55,255 bases of DNA from assembly GCA_005787035.1 (NCBI GenBank), contig SYCI01000109.1:1-55255 (forward strand). Reading direction: 5' to 3'. Positions 17,007-25,650 of this stretch are shown here, piece by piece (positions within the stretch are counted from its first letter, which is position 1; each line of letters opens with the position of its first letter). The notes beneath the pieces were generated by a model. That model worked only from the letters and a program-made list of their open reading frames with translations. It was not told the DNA's origin and searched no databases. The stretch comes from Actinomycetota bacterium. GTDB taxonomy: Bacteria > Actinomycetota > Acidimicrobiia > Acidimicrobiales > Ilumatobacteraceae. The translations under genes and the position numbers were made by a program.

Positions 17007-17767
17007 GGCGTGATCGATCGTCCGAGCACGTTGCGCCCGAACAAGTCGGCCAGGACCCGCCAGTGACGTTCTTCGGAGCGCGCGTCGTGTTGGGGGCGGT
17101 CGGTGAACGCGAACCCGTGATGTTTCCCCCAGTACCGCTCGACTCGACCCGCCACGTCGCACTCCTGCATCGAGGCTTCGAACCGATCGACCATGTCGAG
17201 CGGGACGTAGTCGTCGTGTTCGGCCGCAGCGACGTAGATCTCCCCCGTGATCTCGGGGAGTCGAAGATGTGGAGAATCCTTCTTGTCCACGTGAAGTCGG
17301 ACCCCGTAGAAAGAAGCGGCCGCCTTGACGCGGTCCGCATGCTCGGCCGCATTCCAGATCGCGAACGGTCCGCTCATGCAGTAGCCGACCAAACCAGCGG
17401 TGCGTGAATTGGCAGCGGCATCTCCGTCGGCGTGGCGGAACAGCGCACCGACGTCACGCCCCGCCATCGCATTGCCAACGTTCGACATCAGCTCGCGCAT
17501 CCGCTCGAACGATTCACGGCTCGTGAAGTCGAGCTCGAAAGCCGGAGTGGTCCGGTAATAGAGATTGGGCAGCATCACGTAGAAGCCCCAACTCGCAATT
17601 CGGTTGGCCATCTGATGCAACAGCGGACGTTTGCCGGGAGCATCCATCAGAAACACCACCACGGGATGTGGGCCCGGTGCAACGGGCCGAGCCACATGAG
17701 TCCCCATGGTGCCTTCACCGGTCTCGATGTCGACGTGCGTCTCGACGATCCGTTCCCCCTGGCCCAT
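17003..17767 (-). CDS. Dienelactone hydrolase family protein
   Basis: An alpha/beta hydrolase of 254 residues. Its triad candidates are Cys in GLVGYCMSG, Asp in AAEHDDYVP and His in GKHHGFAF, the Cys-Asp-His set typical of dienelactone hydrolase. Such enzymes open lactones from aromatic ring cleavage, but the family also includes other esterases. The start is ATG 17767: a TAGGGT -10 box (17775-17780) lies 7 bases upstream, which points to a leaderless mRNA, so the longer frame is rejected. It heads the leftward operon of the TetR divergon. Confidence 0.88.
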   Translation of the reverse strand: MGQGERIVETHVDIETGEGTMGTHVARPVAPGPHPVVVFLMDAPGKRPLLHQMANRIASWGFYVMLPNLYYRTTPAFELDFTSRESFERMRELMSNVGNAMAGRDVGALFRHADGDAAANSRTAGLVGYCMSGPFAIWNAAEHADRVKAAASFYGVRLHVDKKDSPHLRLPEITGEIYVAAAEHDDYVPLDMVDRFEASMQECDVAGRVERYWGKHHGFAFTDRPQHDARSEERHWRVLADLFGRNVLGRSITP

Positions 17768-17774
17768 GAACGGC

Positions 17775-17840
17775 ACCCTAGTCCTCCGGCTGGAGCAAGT
17801 CGACATGCATGTCGACTTTGCCGACCTCGACGACTACGGT
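17775..17840. promoter_or_regulatory. Divergent promoters built around a 22-bp perfect palindrome
   Basis: The palindrome at 17797-17818 has core GTCGACATGCATGTCGAC. Each end supplies a TCGACT hexamer that sits exactly 17 bp from a -10 box: TAGGGT (17775-17780, leftward) and TACGGT (17835-17840, rightward). Both -10 boxes lie 6-7 bases before a start codon. One dimer bound here would cover both -35 regions. The TetR gene of the rightward operon is the natural candidate. Confidence 0.8.
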
Positions 17841-17846
17841 GACGGC

Positions 17847-18719
17847 GTGGCCCATTCCACCTCCGTTACCGCGGGAATCCATCTGCCCCAAGCGGGACCT
17901 GCTGCTTCGGGCTCGGCCGTGCAACGAGCCGCTCAGCTCGCCGAGGAACTCGGTTACACCGACGTCTGGGTCAGCGACCACTTGGCGGTCCCCACCGGAG
18001 CGCCTTATCCCCCATCACCTTGGATCTACGAACCGTTCATCACTCTCGCCTGGGCCGCGGCCGTGACATCACGTGTCCGCCTCGGTACGACGGTTCTCGT
18101 CCTGCCAATGCGTCATCCGCTCGTCGTGGCCAAGACGGTCGCATCACTCGACCGCTTCAGCGAAGGTCGCGTCATCCTCGGGCTGGCGGCTGGTTGGCTC
18201 GAAGCTGAATTCGACGCGCTCGGAGTTCCATTTCGCGAACGGGGTGCTCGAACCGATGAGGGAATCGCCATGTTGCGTCGTCTCTGGACGACCGATCACA
18301 TCACCGACGAATTTCCGGTGCACGACTCCAGCTACGCATCGATGCGAGCTCTTCCTCAACCTGCTGCTCATCTCCCCATCTGGGTCGGCGGTCACGCCGA
18401 GCCCGCCCTGGCGCGCGCTGTACGCGTGGGAGACGGCTGGCACGGTGCATTTCTCTCGGCCGAGCAAACCAAATGGCGCGTCGAAAGGCTTCGACGCGAT
18501 CGGCCCGAAGCCGACTTTCCCATTTCCATGCGCACACGATGGGACGCACTCGAGGAAAGCGCCGACACGATCCTTGGCGAACTCGACGATTACATCGCGG
18601 CCGGCGTCACCCACTTGGTCCCCGAGCCACGTCAGCGCAATGCAGATGATTATCTCCGTTCCATGGAGAAGCTCGCCGAGCTCATGTCGCGTGCCGGCGT
18701 GGAGTTCGCATCGCCATGA
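17847..18719 (+). CDS. LLM-class F420-dependent oxidoreductase
   Basis: A 290-residue luciferase-like protein with clear family landmarks: TAGIHLPQAGP at the first strand, YTDVWVSDHLAVP, RVRLGTTVLVLPMRHP, FSEGRVILGLAAGW and LPIWVGGHAEPAL. The start is GTG 17847, chosen because the TACGGT -10 ends 6 bases before it. It overlaps the TetR gene by ATGA. F420H2-linked reduction or dehydrogenation of a CoA ester or ketone is likely but unproven. Confidence 0.92.
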   Translation: MAHSTSVTAGIHLPQAGPAASGSAVQRAAQLAEELGYTDVWVSDHLAVPTGAPYPPSPWIYEPFITLAWAAAVTSRVRLGTTVLVLPMRHPLVVAKTVASLDRFSEGRVILGLAAGWLEAEFDALGVPFRERGARTDEGIAMLRRLWTTDHITDEFPVHDSSYASMRALPQPAAHLPIWVGGHAEPALARAVRVGDGWHGAFLSAEQTKWRVERLRRDRPEADFPISMRTRWDALEESADTILGELDDYIAAGVTHLVPEPRQRNADDYLRSMEKLAELMSRAGVEFASP

Positions 18720-19408
18720 GCCGACGACAACCGCTCACACGAGGTGGCTGGGAGCCGACCGGGACCTCAGCCGATCGCCGATCCGAGCTTGCGCGCTCAT
18801 CGGGTGAGCGGGCCACGGCCACTCGCCAGAAACTCCTCGATGCCGCTCGGGCGGCGTTCAGTCAACACGGATATGTCGAAACGACGGTCGACCACATCGT
18901 TCAACTCGCCGAAGTTTCGCGCGGCACCTTCTACACATACTTCGAGTCCAAAGTGCACCTGTTCCGTCATCTCTCATCGTTGATCGATGAGCGCGTCGCC
19001 CGGGACGTCGTCGGATTCGAACGCTCCACCGGAAACGACCCGGTGGCAAACCTTCGTATATCGACCGCGAACTACCTGACCCTCGTACGTGCGAATGCCG
19101 ATCTGTACCGGCTCGTCGAAGAGGCGGCGGCGAACGATCAATCGATACACCGGGCTCGACTCGCGTCGCGTCGCCGGCACGTTTCTCGTGTGGCCCGGCT
19201 CATTCGTAAGTGGCAATCCGAGGGATTCGCCGATCCGAGCGTGGACTCCGACACCACGGCGGCAGTGTTGGTAGCGATGCAGTCCGGATTCGCCCAGTCG
19301 ATGTATCTGGGTGGCGAGGCCCACGACGAATTGAGCGCCGTCGACATCATCACCAACATCTGGATTTCCTCATGCGGGCTCTCGCGACGTCGTCGTTCAC
19401 GGCCATGA
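18716..19408 (+). CDS. TetR-family transcriptional regulator
   Basis: A 230-residue regulator. After a variable N-terminus of about 30 residues it has the TetR DNA-binding domain, with TRQKLLDAARAAFSQHGY, the recognition part VSRGTFYTYF and FESK. The C-terminal ligand domain is divergent, as usual. It is translationally coupled to the LLM gene and followed 10 bases later by an acyl-CoA dehydrogenase. It probably represses both arms of the divergon through the palindrome at 17797-17818 and is relieved by an acyl-CoA or lactone-type ligand. The ligand is unknown. Confidence 0.92.
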   Translation: MSRRQPLTRGGWEPTGTSADRRSELARSSGERATATRQKLLDAARAAFSQHGYVETTVDHIVQLAEVSRGTFYTYFESKVHLFRHLSSLIDERVARDVVGFERSTGNDPVANLRISTANYLTLVRANADLYRLVEEAAANDQSIHRARLASRRRHVSRVARLIRKWQSEGFADPSVDSDTTAAVLVAMQSGFAQSMYLGGEAHDELSAVDIITNIWISSCGLSRRRRSRP

Positions 19409-19418
19409 ATCCGACGCC

Positions 19419-20657
19419 ATGACTTCTCTCGACGAAGCAACAGTGAACCAGGAGTTCACCGCATGGATCACGGACAACTGGGATCCGTCGTTGTCATTGC
19501 TTGCTTGGCGCGATCGGCTCGTCACATCGGGCTGGATGGTGCCGTCGTGGCCAACGCGGTGGTTCGGCCGCGGTCTTCCGGCGTGGACGGATCGCGTCGT
19601 AGCGGATGTCCTCCGGGAGGTGGGGGCACCCGGGACACCCATCGGCAGCGGAATGAGTCTTGCCGCGCCGACGATTCTCGAACACGCCTCGGAGCAGCTC
19701 AGCGATGAGCTCATCCGTCCGACGATCTCGGGGGAATTGTCGTGGTGCCAACTGTTCAGCGAACCCGGGGCCGGCTCCGATCTGGCGTCTCTCACCACCT
19801 CGGCCGTTCTCGATGGAGATGAATGGGTCCTGAACGGACAGAAGGTCTGGAACACGAGCGCTCACCACGCCGACCTCGCGATCGTCGTCGCCCGCACCAA
19901 CTGGGACGTGCCCAAACACCGAGGCATTTCGTATTTCGTCCTACCCATGAAACAGACCGGTGTCGAGGTACGGGGCATTCGACAGATGAATCGCCACTCG
20001 TCATTCAACGAGGTCTTCTTGACTGATGCGCGATTGCCGCGTCATTACTTGGTCGGCGAGGAAGGAGACGGGTGGCGAATCGCTCGAACCACATTGGCGC
20101 ATGAGCGAACCTTCGCCACACTTCGCCGACCGTCGTACCGATCGCGAGGTGCCGGTCGAGCCGTCATCGAAGCCGAGCAGGAAGCCGAGGAGCACTTCGC
20201 CACGTACGTCTGGTACCCGCAACGCGCCGGTCGAGCCGACCTTCTCGTCGACCAGGCTCGTCGGCACGGACGCTCCGACGATCCGATCGTTCGTCAGCGG
20301 ATTGCCGATGTCATCTCGTTCCAGCGCGCCAACGAGTGGACTCTGCTTCGTGCGCGCGCCGCGCGGGCGCTCGGCCGTCCCCCCGGATCAGAGGGATCGA
20401 TCGGCAAATTGGCCGCGTCCGAACTTGCTCGTCGCTGCGCACTCGCCCATTCGGCCATTGCGGGAGCTCAGGGTCTCCTCGTCGAGGGCCCAACATCGAA
20501 CGATGCGATCGTGGCCGAGGTGCTCGTGTCGACACCCGCCCAGTCGATCGCCGGGGGTACCGATGAGATCCAGCGCAACATCATCGGCGAGAACATTCTC
20601 GGTCTCCCCCGGGAACCGACCAACGATCACGACACCCCGTTCGGGCGCGCTCGCTAA
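19419..20657 (+). CDS. Acyl-CoA dehydrogenase
   Basis: At 412 residues it has the three-part dehydrogenase fold with QLFSEPGAGSDLAS (FAD/substrate loop) and GGTDEIQRNIIGE near the end. The usual C-terminal catalytic Glu of the EGT motif is replaced by Gly; Glu229 in AHERTF occupies the alternative site used by isovaleryl-CoA-type enzymes, so activity is plausible. It would oxidise an acyl-CoA to an enoyl-CoA, feeding the hydratase of the opposite arm. It is the third gene of the rightward operon. Its TAA overlaps the facing MFS stop within CTAA. Confidence 0.92.
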   Translation: MTSLDEATVNQEFTAWITDNWDPSLSLLAWRDRLVTSGWMVPSWPTRWFGRGLPAWTDRVVADVLREVGAPGTPIGSGMSLAAPTILEHASEQLSDELIRPTISGELSWCQLFSEPGAGSDLASLTTSAVLDGDEWVLNGQKVWNTSAHHADLAIVVARTNWDVPKHRGISYFVLPMKQTGVEVRGIRQMNRHSSFNEVFLTDARLPRHYLVGEEGDGWRIARTTLAHERTFATLRRPSYRSRGAGRAVIEAEQEAEEHFATYVWYPQRAGRADLLVDQARRHGRSDDPIVRQRIADVISFQRANEWTLLRARAARALGRPPGSEGSIGKLAASELARRCALAHSAIAGAQGLLVEGPTSNDAIVAEVLVSTPAQSIAGGTDEIQRNIIGENILGLPREPTNDHDTPFGRAR

Positions 20658-21949
20658 GTGTTGGGAATCGTCTCAGAAGTCGGTGCCACCGATTGATCCG
20701 AGGGGAAGAGGGATCGCAGCGTGGCGACGGCCGCGAGCGTCAGTGCGAGCACGAGCGCGAACGTCGCGAGCGCATGGTAGCCCACGGCCTTGCGAATGAA
20801 GCCGCTCGAGAAACCGGCGATTCCGCCCAGGAAACTCATCGACATGTCGGCCGCGCCTTGCACGGACACTCGCGCCTTCTCGCTCACTGAGTCGATGAGA
20901 AGACTCGACCCGCCGATGAGTCCGAAACTCCAACCGATACCGAGGAGCCAAAGGGCCGGGAACAACAGCAAGTAGCCGTCACCGGCCAGCGCCGATAATG
21001 CGGTGGCCGCGGCCAGAAGCACGCCACCCACTTGGATCGTGCGGATGCGACCCCGCGAGTCGCCGAATCTTCCGACCAATGGACTGAATGCGTACATCCC
21101 TGCGATGTGAAGCGACACGACGTACGAACTCAACTCTTCGTGGCCGTGGGCTTTCAGATGAACAGGAGTCATGGTCATGACCGCGACCATCGTCATCTGC
21201 GACACGACCATCGACGCGAGAGCGAGCGCCCCACGTCGGGTGCTCACCGCTTCGGCCAGAGCCAGACGGATTCGGATCGGGGCGACTTCCCCTGACGCAC
21301 CCCCACCGAGTTCGCGGGCGAGTAAGAGCGGGTCGGGCTTGAGTCGGGTCCACGCATTCACGAGCGACACCACGAAGAAGACGGCCGAGAACACCCAGGG
21401 CCCCGTGTACTTGTTCCAGCCGAAGATGTGCTCCCCCGCCGCTTGAGCCGGCAGCACGAGGATGGGTCCGAACACGGCACCGAAGGTCGACGCGAACAAG
21501 ATCCGACTCATCGCGGTGGCCCGCTCTTGGGCCGGAGCGAGGTCGGTGGCGGCGTATCGGGACAGCAGGTTCGACGCCTGTCCGCTTCCGTATACGAACA
21601 AGCCGATCAGAAACAGCCAGAGCGTCTTCGTCTCGGCCCCCACACCGGCCACGAATCCGCCGAAGATCGCCAGCAGATAACCGAGGCGAAGACCATCGCG
21701 ACGTCCCCGCCGCGACATACGTCGAGAGAGATACTGCGACATGAACGCAGTTCCGAGCGTCACCGTCGCCGTGGCGATACCGCCCCACGGCGTGTCCTGA
21801 CCGAGGATGCGCTGGACGACGAAGGCGCCCACGGTGACGGCCGACGAGAGTGCAGCGGCAGCCGCCAGTTGTCCGAGGACCAGCACTCGAACCGTTCGGC
21901 GTTGGATGGCGATGATGTCGATGTCGAATCCTCGCACATGAGTGTTCAT
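20654..21949 (-). CDS. MFS transporter
   Basis: A 431-residue membrane protein with about 12 hydrophobic helices. The basic loop SRRMSRRGRRDGLRLGY after the second helix matches the MFS A-motif region, and GRFGDSRGRIRTIQ gives the matching loop in the second half. Multidrug or metabolite export is likely. ATG 21949 begins shortly before the first hydrophobic helix. It stands alone on its strand between an acyl-CoA dehydrogenase and the nucleotidyltransferase gene, with 39 bp to the latter. Confidence 0.9.
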   Translation of the reverse strand: MNTHVRGFDIDIIAIQRRTVRVLVLGQLAAAAALSSAVTVGAFVVQRILGQDTPWGGIATATVTLGTAFMSQYLSRRMSRRGRRDGLRLGYLLAIFGGFVAGVGAETKTLWLFLIGLFVYGSGQASNLLSRYAATDLAPAQERATAMSRILFASTFGAVFGPILVLPAQAAGEHIFGWNKYTGPWVFSAVFFVVSLVNAWTRLKPDPLLLARELGGGASGEVAPIRIRLALAEAVSTRRGALALASMVVSQMTMVAVMTMTPVHLKAHGHEELSSYVVSLHIAGMYAFSPLVGRFGDSRGRIRTIQVGGVLLAAATALSALAGDGYLLLFPALWLLGIGWSFGLIGGSSLLIDSVSEKARVSVQGAADMSMSFLGGIAGFSSGFIRKAVGYHALATFALVLALTLAAVATLRSLFPSDQSVAPTSETIPNT

Positions 21950-21988
21950 CGACCACTCGCTCTCAGCGAGCCGGACCGAATCTCTCGA

Positions 21989-22528
21989 CTACGGAGCCTT
22001 CGATTCCGTCAGAAGTCGAAGGACACGCGGATCCTCGGGATCGATGATCGAGGCGAGTCGGCGCGCTGCCGTTCCCCGATCGAGAGCACCAGATGCGTCC
22101 ATTTCGTCGATGTCGACCCAATCCTTCGGGCGATCGAACAGAGCTTTGAAGACGGCCAGGTCTTCGGCGGCGAGCACTTGGATGTGCCGATGGGCGAAGG
22201 GAACCGACCGACACCGCGAGGCGACGTCGCTGTGGAAGCCACTCGTCGAAAAGAAGAGGTCGATCGGCGTCGAGTCCCACCAGAGCCGCACCTGGCCGTC
22301 CCTGATCACCGCACGGCGATCGGTGACACCGTGACGAACACCGTTCGGCAGTGACGTGAAAACTCGATCAACACCGTGTGACTCCACGAAAACATTGACA
22401 TCGACATCACGGGTCGCGCGCGGCTCGGACGTCGCGTACGCCAGGGCGATGGCTCCTCCGATCGCCCACTCGATGTCCGCTTCGTCGAGAGCGTCGGCAA
22501 GGGCAACGATTCGTTCGACGAGGTTCAC
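21989..22528 (-). CDS. AbiEii/MNT-like nucleotidyltransferase (toxin-like partner)
   Basis: A 179-residue protein with a nucleotidyltransferase active site: GG at about 24-25, then RATRDVDV with Asp41 and Asp43, and a third acidic residue in PIDLFF. This layout is shared by AbiEii-type toxins and other minimal nucleotidyltransferases that modify tRNA or partner proteins. The start is GTG 22528, which overlaps the upstream HTH gene by GTGA. The arrangement (small HTH gene first, coupled nucleotidyltransferase second, palindromic promoter) is that of a toxin-antitoxin operon. Toxicity is inferred, not shown. Confidence 0.75.
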   Translation of the reverse strand: MNLVERIVALADALDEADIEWAIGGAIALAYATSEPRATRDVDVNVFVESHGVDRVFTSLPNGVRHGVTDRRAVIRDGQVRLWWDSTPIDLFFSTSGFHSDVASRCRSVPFAHRHIQVLAAEDLAVFKALFDRPKDWVDIDEMDASGALDRGTAARRLASIIDPEDPRVLRLLTESKAP

Positions 22529-22815
22529 GAAAAGCGAGCCTTGGCGAGCGCGCGCGGTCGATAGGGCAGGGCTTCGGCGAGCATCAGAACATCCACGAGT
22601 TTCTCCGCTTGCGATGTGGGGTCGAGCACCCTCACGAAGTGGGTTTCGAACCCGATCGCTTCGATGATTCGGCTCGCCGCGGCCAACGAAGGTTGCCGAC
22701 AATCGCGTTCGTAAGCACTCACCACCGTGACCGGCAATCCCGTGCGTCGGGCGACCTCCGCCTGAGTCAGGTCAGCCTCGAGACGAAGTTCCCGCAGGGT
22801 GCGCCCACCGATCAC
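22525..22815 (-). CDS. XRE-family helix-turn-helix protein (antitoxin-like)
   Basis: A 96-residue protein with an N-terminal Cro/CI-type helix-turn-helix: LRELRLEADLTQAEVARRTG, then VTVVSAYERDCRQPS. The C-terminal 35 residues could contact its partner. The start is GTG 22815; a TACCAT -10 box (22822-22827) lies 6 bases upstream, so the mRNA should be leaderless. A 20-bp palindrome covers the -35 zone and would allow self-repression. It is co-translated with the nucleotidyltransferase gene. Confidence 0.82.
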   Translation of the reverse strand: MIGGRTLRELRLEADLTQAEVARRTGLPVTVVSAYERDCRQPSLAAASRIIEAIGFETHFVRVLDPTSQAEKLVDVLMLAEALPYRPRALAKARFS

Positions 22816-22821
22816 GAGCCC

Positions 22822-22853
22822 ATGGTAGCCCCATGTAAGCGGATCCGCTTACA
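22822..22853 (-). promoter_or_regulatory. Promoter and operator of the HTH/nucleotidyltransferase pair
   Basis: A perfect 20-bp palindrome TGTAAGCGGATCCGCTTACA occupies 22834-22853, just upstream of a TACCAT -10 (22822-22827). Its position over the -35 region fits repression by the XRE protein. Confidence 0.75.
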
Positions 22854-22932
22854 ACTGGATCGAGTCGCCCGACGACTTCGATCAGCGAGACGTCCTCGGT
22901 GCGACCACGGGCCAATAGGCCGGAGTTTTCGG

Positions 22933-24147
22933 TTACTCGATGCGCAGGCCGGAGATGGCGCGGGCGATAACGAGCTGCTGGATCTCGCTCGTGCCCTCGA
23001 AGATGGTGTGAATCTTCGCGTCGCGGTGCATGCGCTCCACGTGGTACTCGCGCGTGTAGCCATAACCACCGAGGATCTGAATCGCCTCTTCGGTCACGCG
23101 AACGGCAGTCTCCGATGCGTAGTACTTGCTCATCGAGCCTTCGCCGTTCTTGAAGCCGCCGTTGCGACCGAGCCACGCCGCACGCCAGATGAGCAGACGG
23201 GCGGCGTCGATCTGGGTGGCCATGTTGGCGAGCTTGAACGCAATGGCCTGATTCATGATGATCGGCTTACCGAAAGCCACGCGCTCCTTGGCGTAATCGA
23301 GCGCGATCTCGTAGGCGCCACGCGCGATACCGAGCGCCTGCGCGCCCACCGAAGGACGCGTGGCCTCGAAGGTCTTCATGGCCGGCTGGGCCTCACCGGT
23401 GCGTCCGGCTTCGCGCGCCCGTGCCAACTTGGCGTCGAGTTTCTCCTTGCCACCGAGGAGACAACGTCCGGGGACGCGAACCTCGTCGAGCACCACTTCG
23501 GCGGTGTGCGACGCCTTGATGCCGTGCTTCTTGTACTTCTGACCCTGCGAAAGACCCTTCGTTCCGGGCGGCACGATGAACGAGGCCTGACCGCGACCCT
23601 TCAGCGTCGGATCGACGGCCGCCACGACCACGTGCACATCGGCGATACCGCCATTGGTGATCCAGGCCTTGGTGCCGTTCAGCACCCACTCGTCGTTCGC
23701 TTCGTCGTACACCGCGCGCGTGCGCAACGACGACACATCCGAGCCGGCATCGGGTTCACTCACGCAGAACGCGCCGAGCTTCACGTCGTCGGCGGTGCCA
23801 TAACACTGGGGCACCCACTCGATCACCTGCTCGGGTGTTCCGTTACCGCTGATACCGGCAGCGGCCAGACCTGATCCCATGATCGCCATGCCGAGTCCGG
23901 CGTCGCCCCAGAAGAGTTCTTCGATGGCCACCGGCAACGTCAGACCACTCGGGTCGCCCATCGCATTCATCATGAAGTCGATGCCGTAGAGACCGATCTT
24001 GGCGGCCTCTTGCACGATCGGCCACGGGAACTCTTCACGGTCGTCCCACTCCTCCGCGTTCGGGCGCATGACGTCCTTGGCGAACTCGTGCACCCAGTCC
24101 TTCAACTGGAGTTGGTCATCGTTGAGAGTCAGATTGAACTCGGCCAT
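22933..24147 (-). CDS. Acyl-CoA dehydrogenase
   Basis: A canonical 404-residue enzyme. It has AFCVSEPDAGSDVSS, WITNGGIADVHVV and, near the end, IFEGTSEIQQL with the expected catalytic Glu (about 384). It should carry out the FAD-dependent first step of beta-oxidation for a linear or branched acyl-CoA. A mid-protein insertion rich in charged residues (KEKLDAKLARAREAGRTGE) is a small oddity. It is monocistronic. The promoter has TAACAT 6 bases before the ATG, and a perfect inverted repeat GTTACCC-AC-GGGTAAC overlaps that -10. Confidence 0.95.
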   Translation of the reverse strand: MAEFNLTLNDDQLQLKDWVHEFAKDVMRPNAEEWDDREEFPWPIVQEAAKIGLYGIDFMMNAMGDPSGLTLPVAIEELFWGDAGLGMAIMGSGLAAAGISGNGTPEQVIEWVPQCYGTADDVKLGAFCVSEPDAGSDVSSLRTRAVYDEANDEWVLNGTKAWITNGGIADVHVVVAAVDPTLKGRGQASFIVPPGTKGLSQGQKYKKHGIKASHTAEVVLDEVRVPGRCLLGGKEKLDAKLARAREAGRTGEAQPAMKTFEATRPSVGAQALGIARGAYEIALDYAKERVAFGKPIIMNQAIAFKLANMATQIDAARLLIWRAAWLGRNGGFKNGEGSMSKYYASETAVRVTEEAIQILGGYGYTREYHVERMHRDAKIHTIFEGTSEIQQLVIARAISGLRIE

Positions 24148-24153
24148 GACCCT

Positions 24154-24171
24154 ATGTTACCCACGGGTAAC
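24154..24171 (-). promoter_or_regulatory. Leaderless promoter overlapped by GTTACCC-AC-GGGTAAC operator
   Basis: The -10 TAACAT (24154-24159) is followed by 6 bases and the ATG at 24147. The 16-bp inverted repeat at 24156-24171 shares bases with the -10. A TetR-like repressor of fatty acid or sterol genes is the usual reader of such sites; no candidate gene is adjacent. Confidence 0.65.
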
Positions 24172-24224
24172 CCAGGTGCCCACTCGGCTGAACTTCGACG
24201 GGGCGGGCTGACAGACTCGCCGAT

Positions 24225-25265
24225 GTGGCTCCCGCTGAGAAGACGTCGTCGATCAGCCTGCGCGGCGTTCTGTCCGCCCTCGCGCTGGCGATCGGAACCA
24301 TGCACCTTCTCGTGGCCCCCGGTCGGGCTCACGATTGGTCGTGGGAAGGAGCGGCCTTGGCGGGCGTCGGCGTCGTGCAGATCGTGCTCGGGTTGGGCAT
24401 GGTGGTGGCCGGTCGCCGTTGGCTCACCGCAGGCATCGCCGCCGCGCTCGTTCCGAGCGCCGTGTTGGTGATCGTTCGTACGACGGGTTACCCCTTTGGC
24501 CCCCTCGACGGATACTCGCCGAACATGACGAGCTACGAGTACGTGTTGATCGCCGGCAGTGTCGTGCTCGCGTCGTTGATCGGCGGAGCACTCCTCGCCG
24601 GACCCGAGTCGATGGGTGCCACCGGCCTGCGATTCGACAATCTCGCTCCGATGATCGTCGTCGCCGCGGCCATCCCCGGAATCGCCGTGTCGGGCTGGGT
24701 CGATGATGCATCACACGTCGCCGGGTCCCGACACGTGCACACGTCGGCACCAATGCCGATCAGCCTGACGGCGAACGAGCGCGCATCGCTCGGCGCGCAA
24801 CTCGAGAAGGCGCGCGCCATCACCACCGAGTTTCCGAATTTGCGAACAGCGCTCAACTCGGGCTGGGTCACAGTCGGGTCGCCAGCGCGCGGGGTTGGCC
24901 AGATGGTCGTGATGCCGGACTCCCCCGAATCAGACCCAACTGCGCCGTTTGCTCTCTTGTTCGCCGGAGCCGAGGACGATGCTCCGATCGTCGGTCTTCA
25001 GTACACGGTCTGGGATGCCGACGAGCCGCCCCTCGATCTCTTCACCGGCCAGCAGAACATGTGGCATCTGCATCCCACGTCGTGCGTCGTCGACGGAACG
25101 GAAGGTCAAGTCGAAGTGCCGCTCGACGATCCGATCACCGGCGCCGATTGCGGTCTGGTGGATGGTCGGCTCTCGGACCACTCATCGTTCATGCTGCGGG
25201 TGTGGGCCGTGCCGGGCTGGGAGAACCCCGCCGGAACGTTCGCTCACGATCATCCCGACGTCTGA
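24225..25265 (+). CDS. Membrane protein with extracytoplasmic His-rich domain, function unknown
   Basis: A 346-residue protein. The N-terminal half has about five hydrophobic helices (LSALALAIGTMHLLVAP; AGVGVVQIVLGLGMVVAG; and others). The C-terminal half is soluble, with NMWHLHPTSCVVDG, a Cys in GADCG and a His-rich end (FAHDHPDV), which could bind a metal. I do not recognise the family. GTG 24225 is the first start in the open frame after the divergent dehydrogenase promoter; no clear ribosome site is visible. Confidence 0.7.
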   Translation: MAPAEKTSSISLRGVLSALALAIGTMHLLVAPGRAHDWSWEGAALAGVGVVQIVLGLGMVVAGRRWLTAGIAAALVPSAVLVIVRTTGYPFGPLDGYSPNMTSYEYVLIAGSVVLASLIGGALLAGPESMGATGLRFDNLAPMIVVAAAIPGIAVSGWVDDASHVAGSRHVHTSAPMPISLTANERASLGAQLEKARAITTEFPNLRTALNSGWVTVGSPARGVGQMVVMPDSPESDPTAPFALLFAGAEDDAPIVGLQYTVWDADEPPLDLFTGQQNMWHLHPTSCVVDGTEGQVEVPLDDPITGADCGLVDGRLSDHSSFMLRVWAVPGWENPAGTFAHDHPDV

Positions 25266-25278
25266 GGCGTCCGGCCGG

Positions 25279-25536
25279 TCAGTAGTCGATACCCGGAAAC
25301 TCCAGCACGAATTCGCGGATTTTCCCACCTCTGATCCGCTCTCCGTACCAGCCGCATTCGGTGCACTGAACAGGCCGATCGGGTTCGTTGCCGAACACGA
25401 TGCATCCGTGGAGGATCACCTCGCCTCTGCGTTCCCGCTCGCCATCTTCGGCGGTCGGCATTCCAATGAGCACGGGCACGACGGTGTCGAGGCCACAGCC
25501 CGGACACATCCACCTTTCCACCCGCTTCTTCGACAT
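25279..25536 (-). CDS. Small zinc-ribbon protein
   Basis: An 85-residue protein with two CxxC knuckles, CPGCG and CTECG, about 43 residues apart, making one zinc ribbon. A basic N-terminus (MSKKRVERW) precedes it. Such proteins may bind nucleic acid or a protein partner; nothing more specific can be said. ATG 25536 has a GGAGG-containing site upstream, so the longer frame from 25638 is rejected. It lies downstream of the VWA gene on the same strand (114-bp gap). Confidence 0.7.
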   Translation of the reverse strand: MSKKRVERWMCPGCGLDTVVPVLIGMPTAEDGERERRGEVILHGCIVFGNEPDRPVQCTECGWYGERIRGGKIREFVLEFPGIDY

Positions 25537-25650
25537 GGATCCACCTCCACTTCTTGAACGAGGTCTCAGCATCCGGATGTGCGTCGCCACGGGAAATTCT
25601 GGCGCGAGATCTTCACCTATACGGTGAAAAATCATCACCAGAACAACGGG

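Noticed and set aside
22609-23874. 421-codon open frame on the plus strand
   Set aside because: It is antisense to the acyl-CoA dehydrogenase and runs into the HTH gene; low-complexity Arg/His-rich translation.
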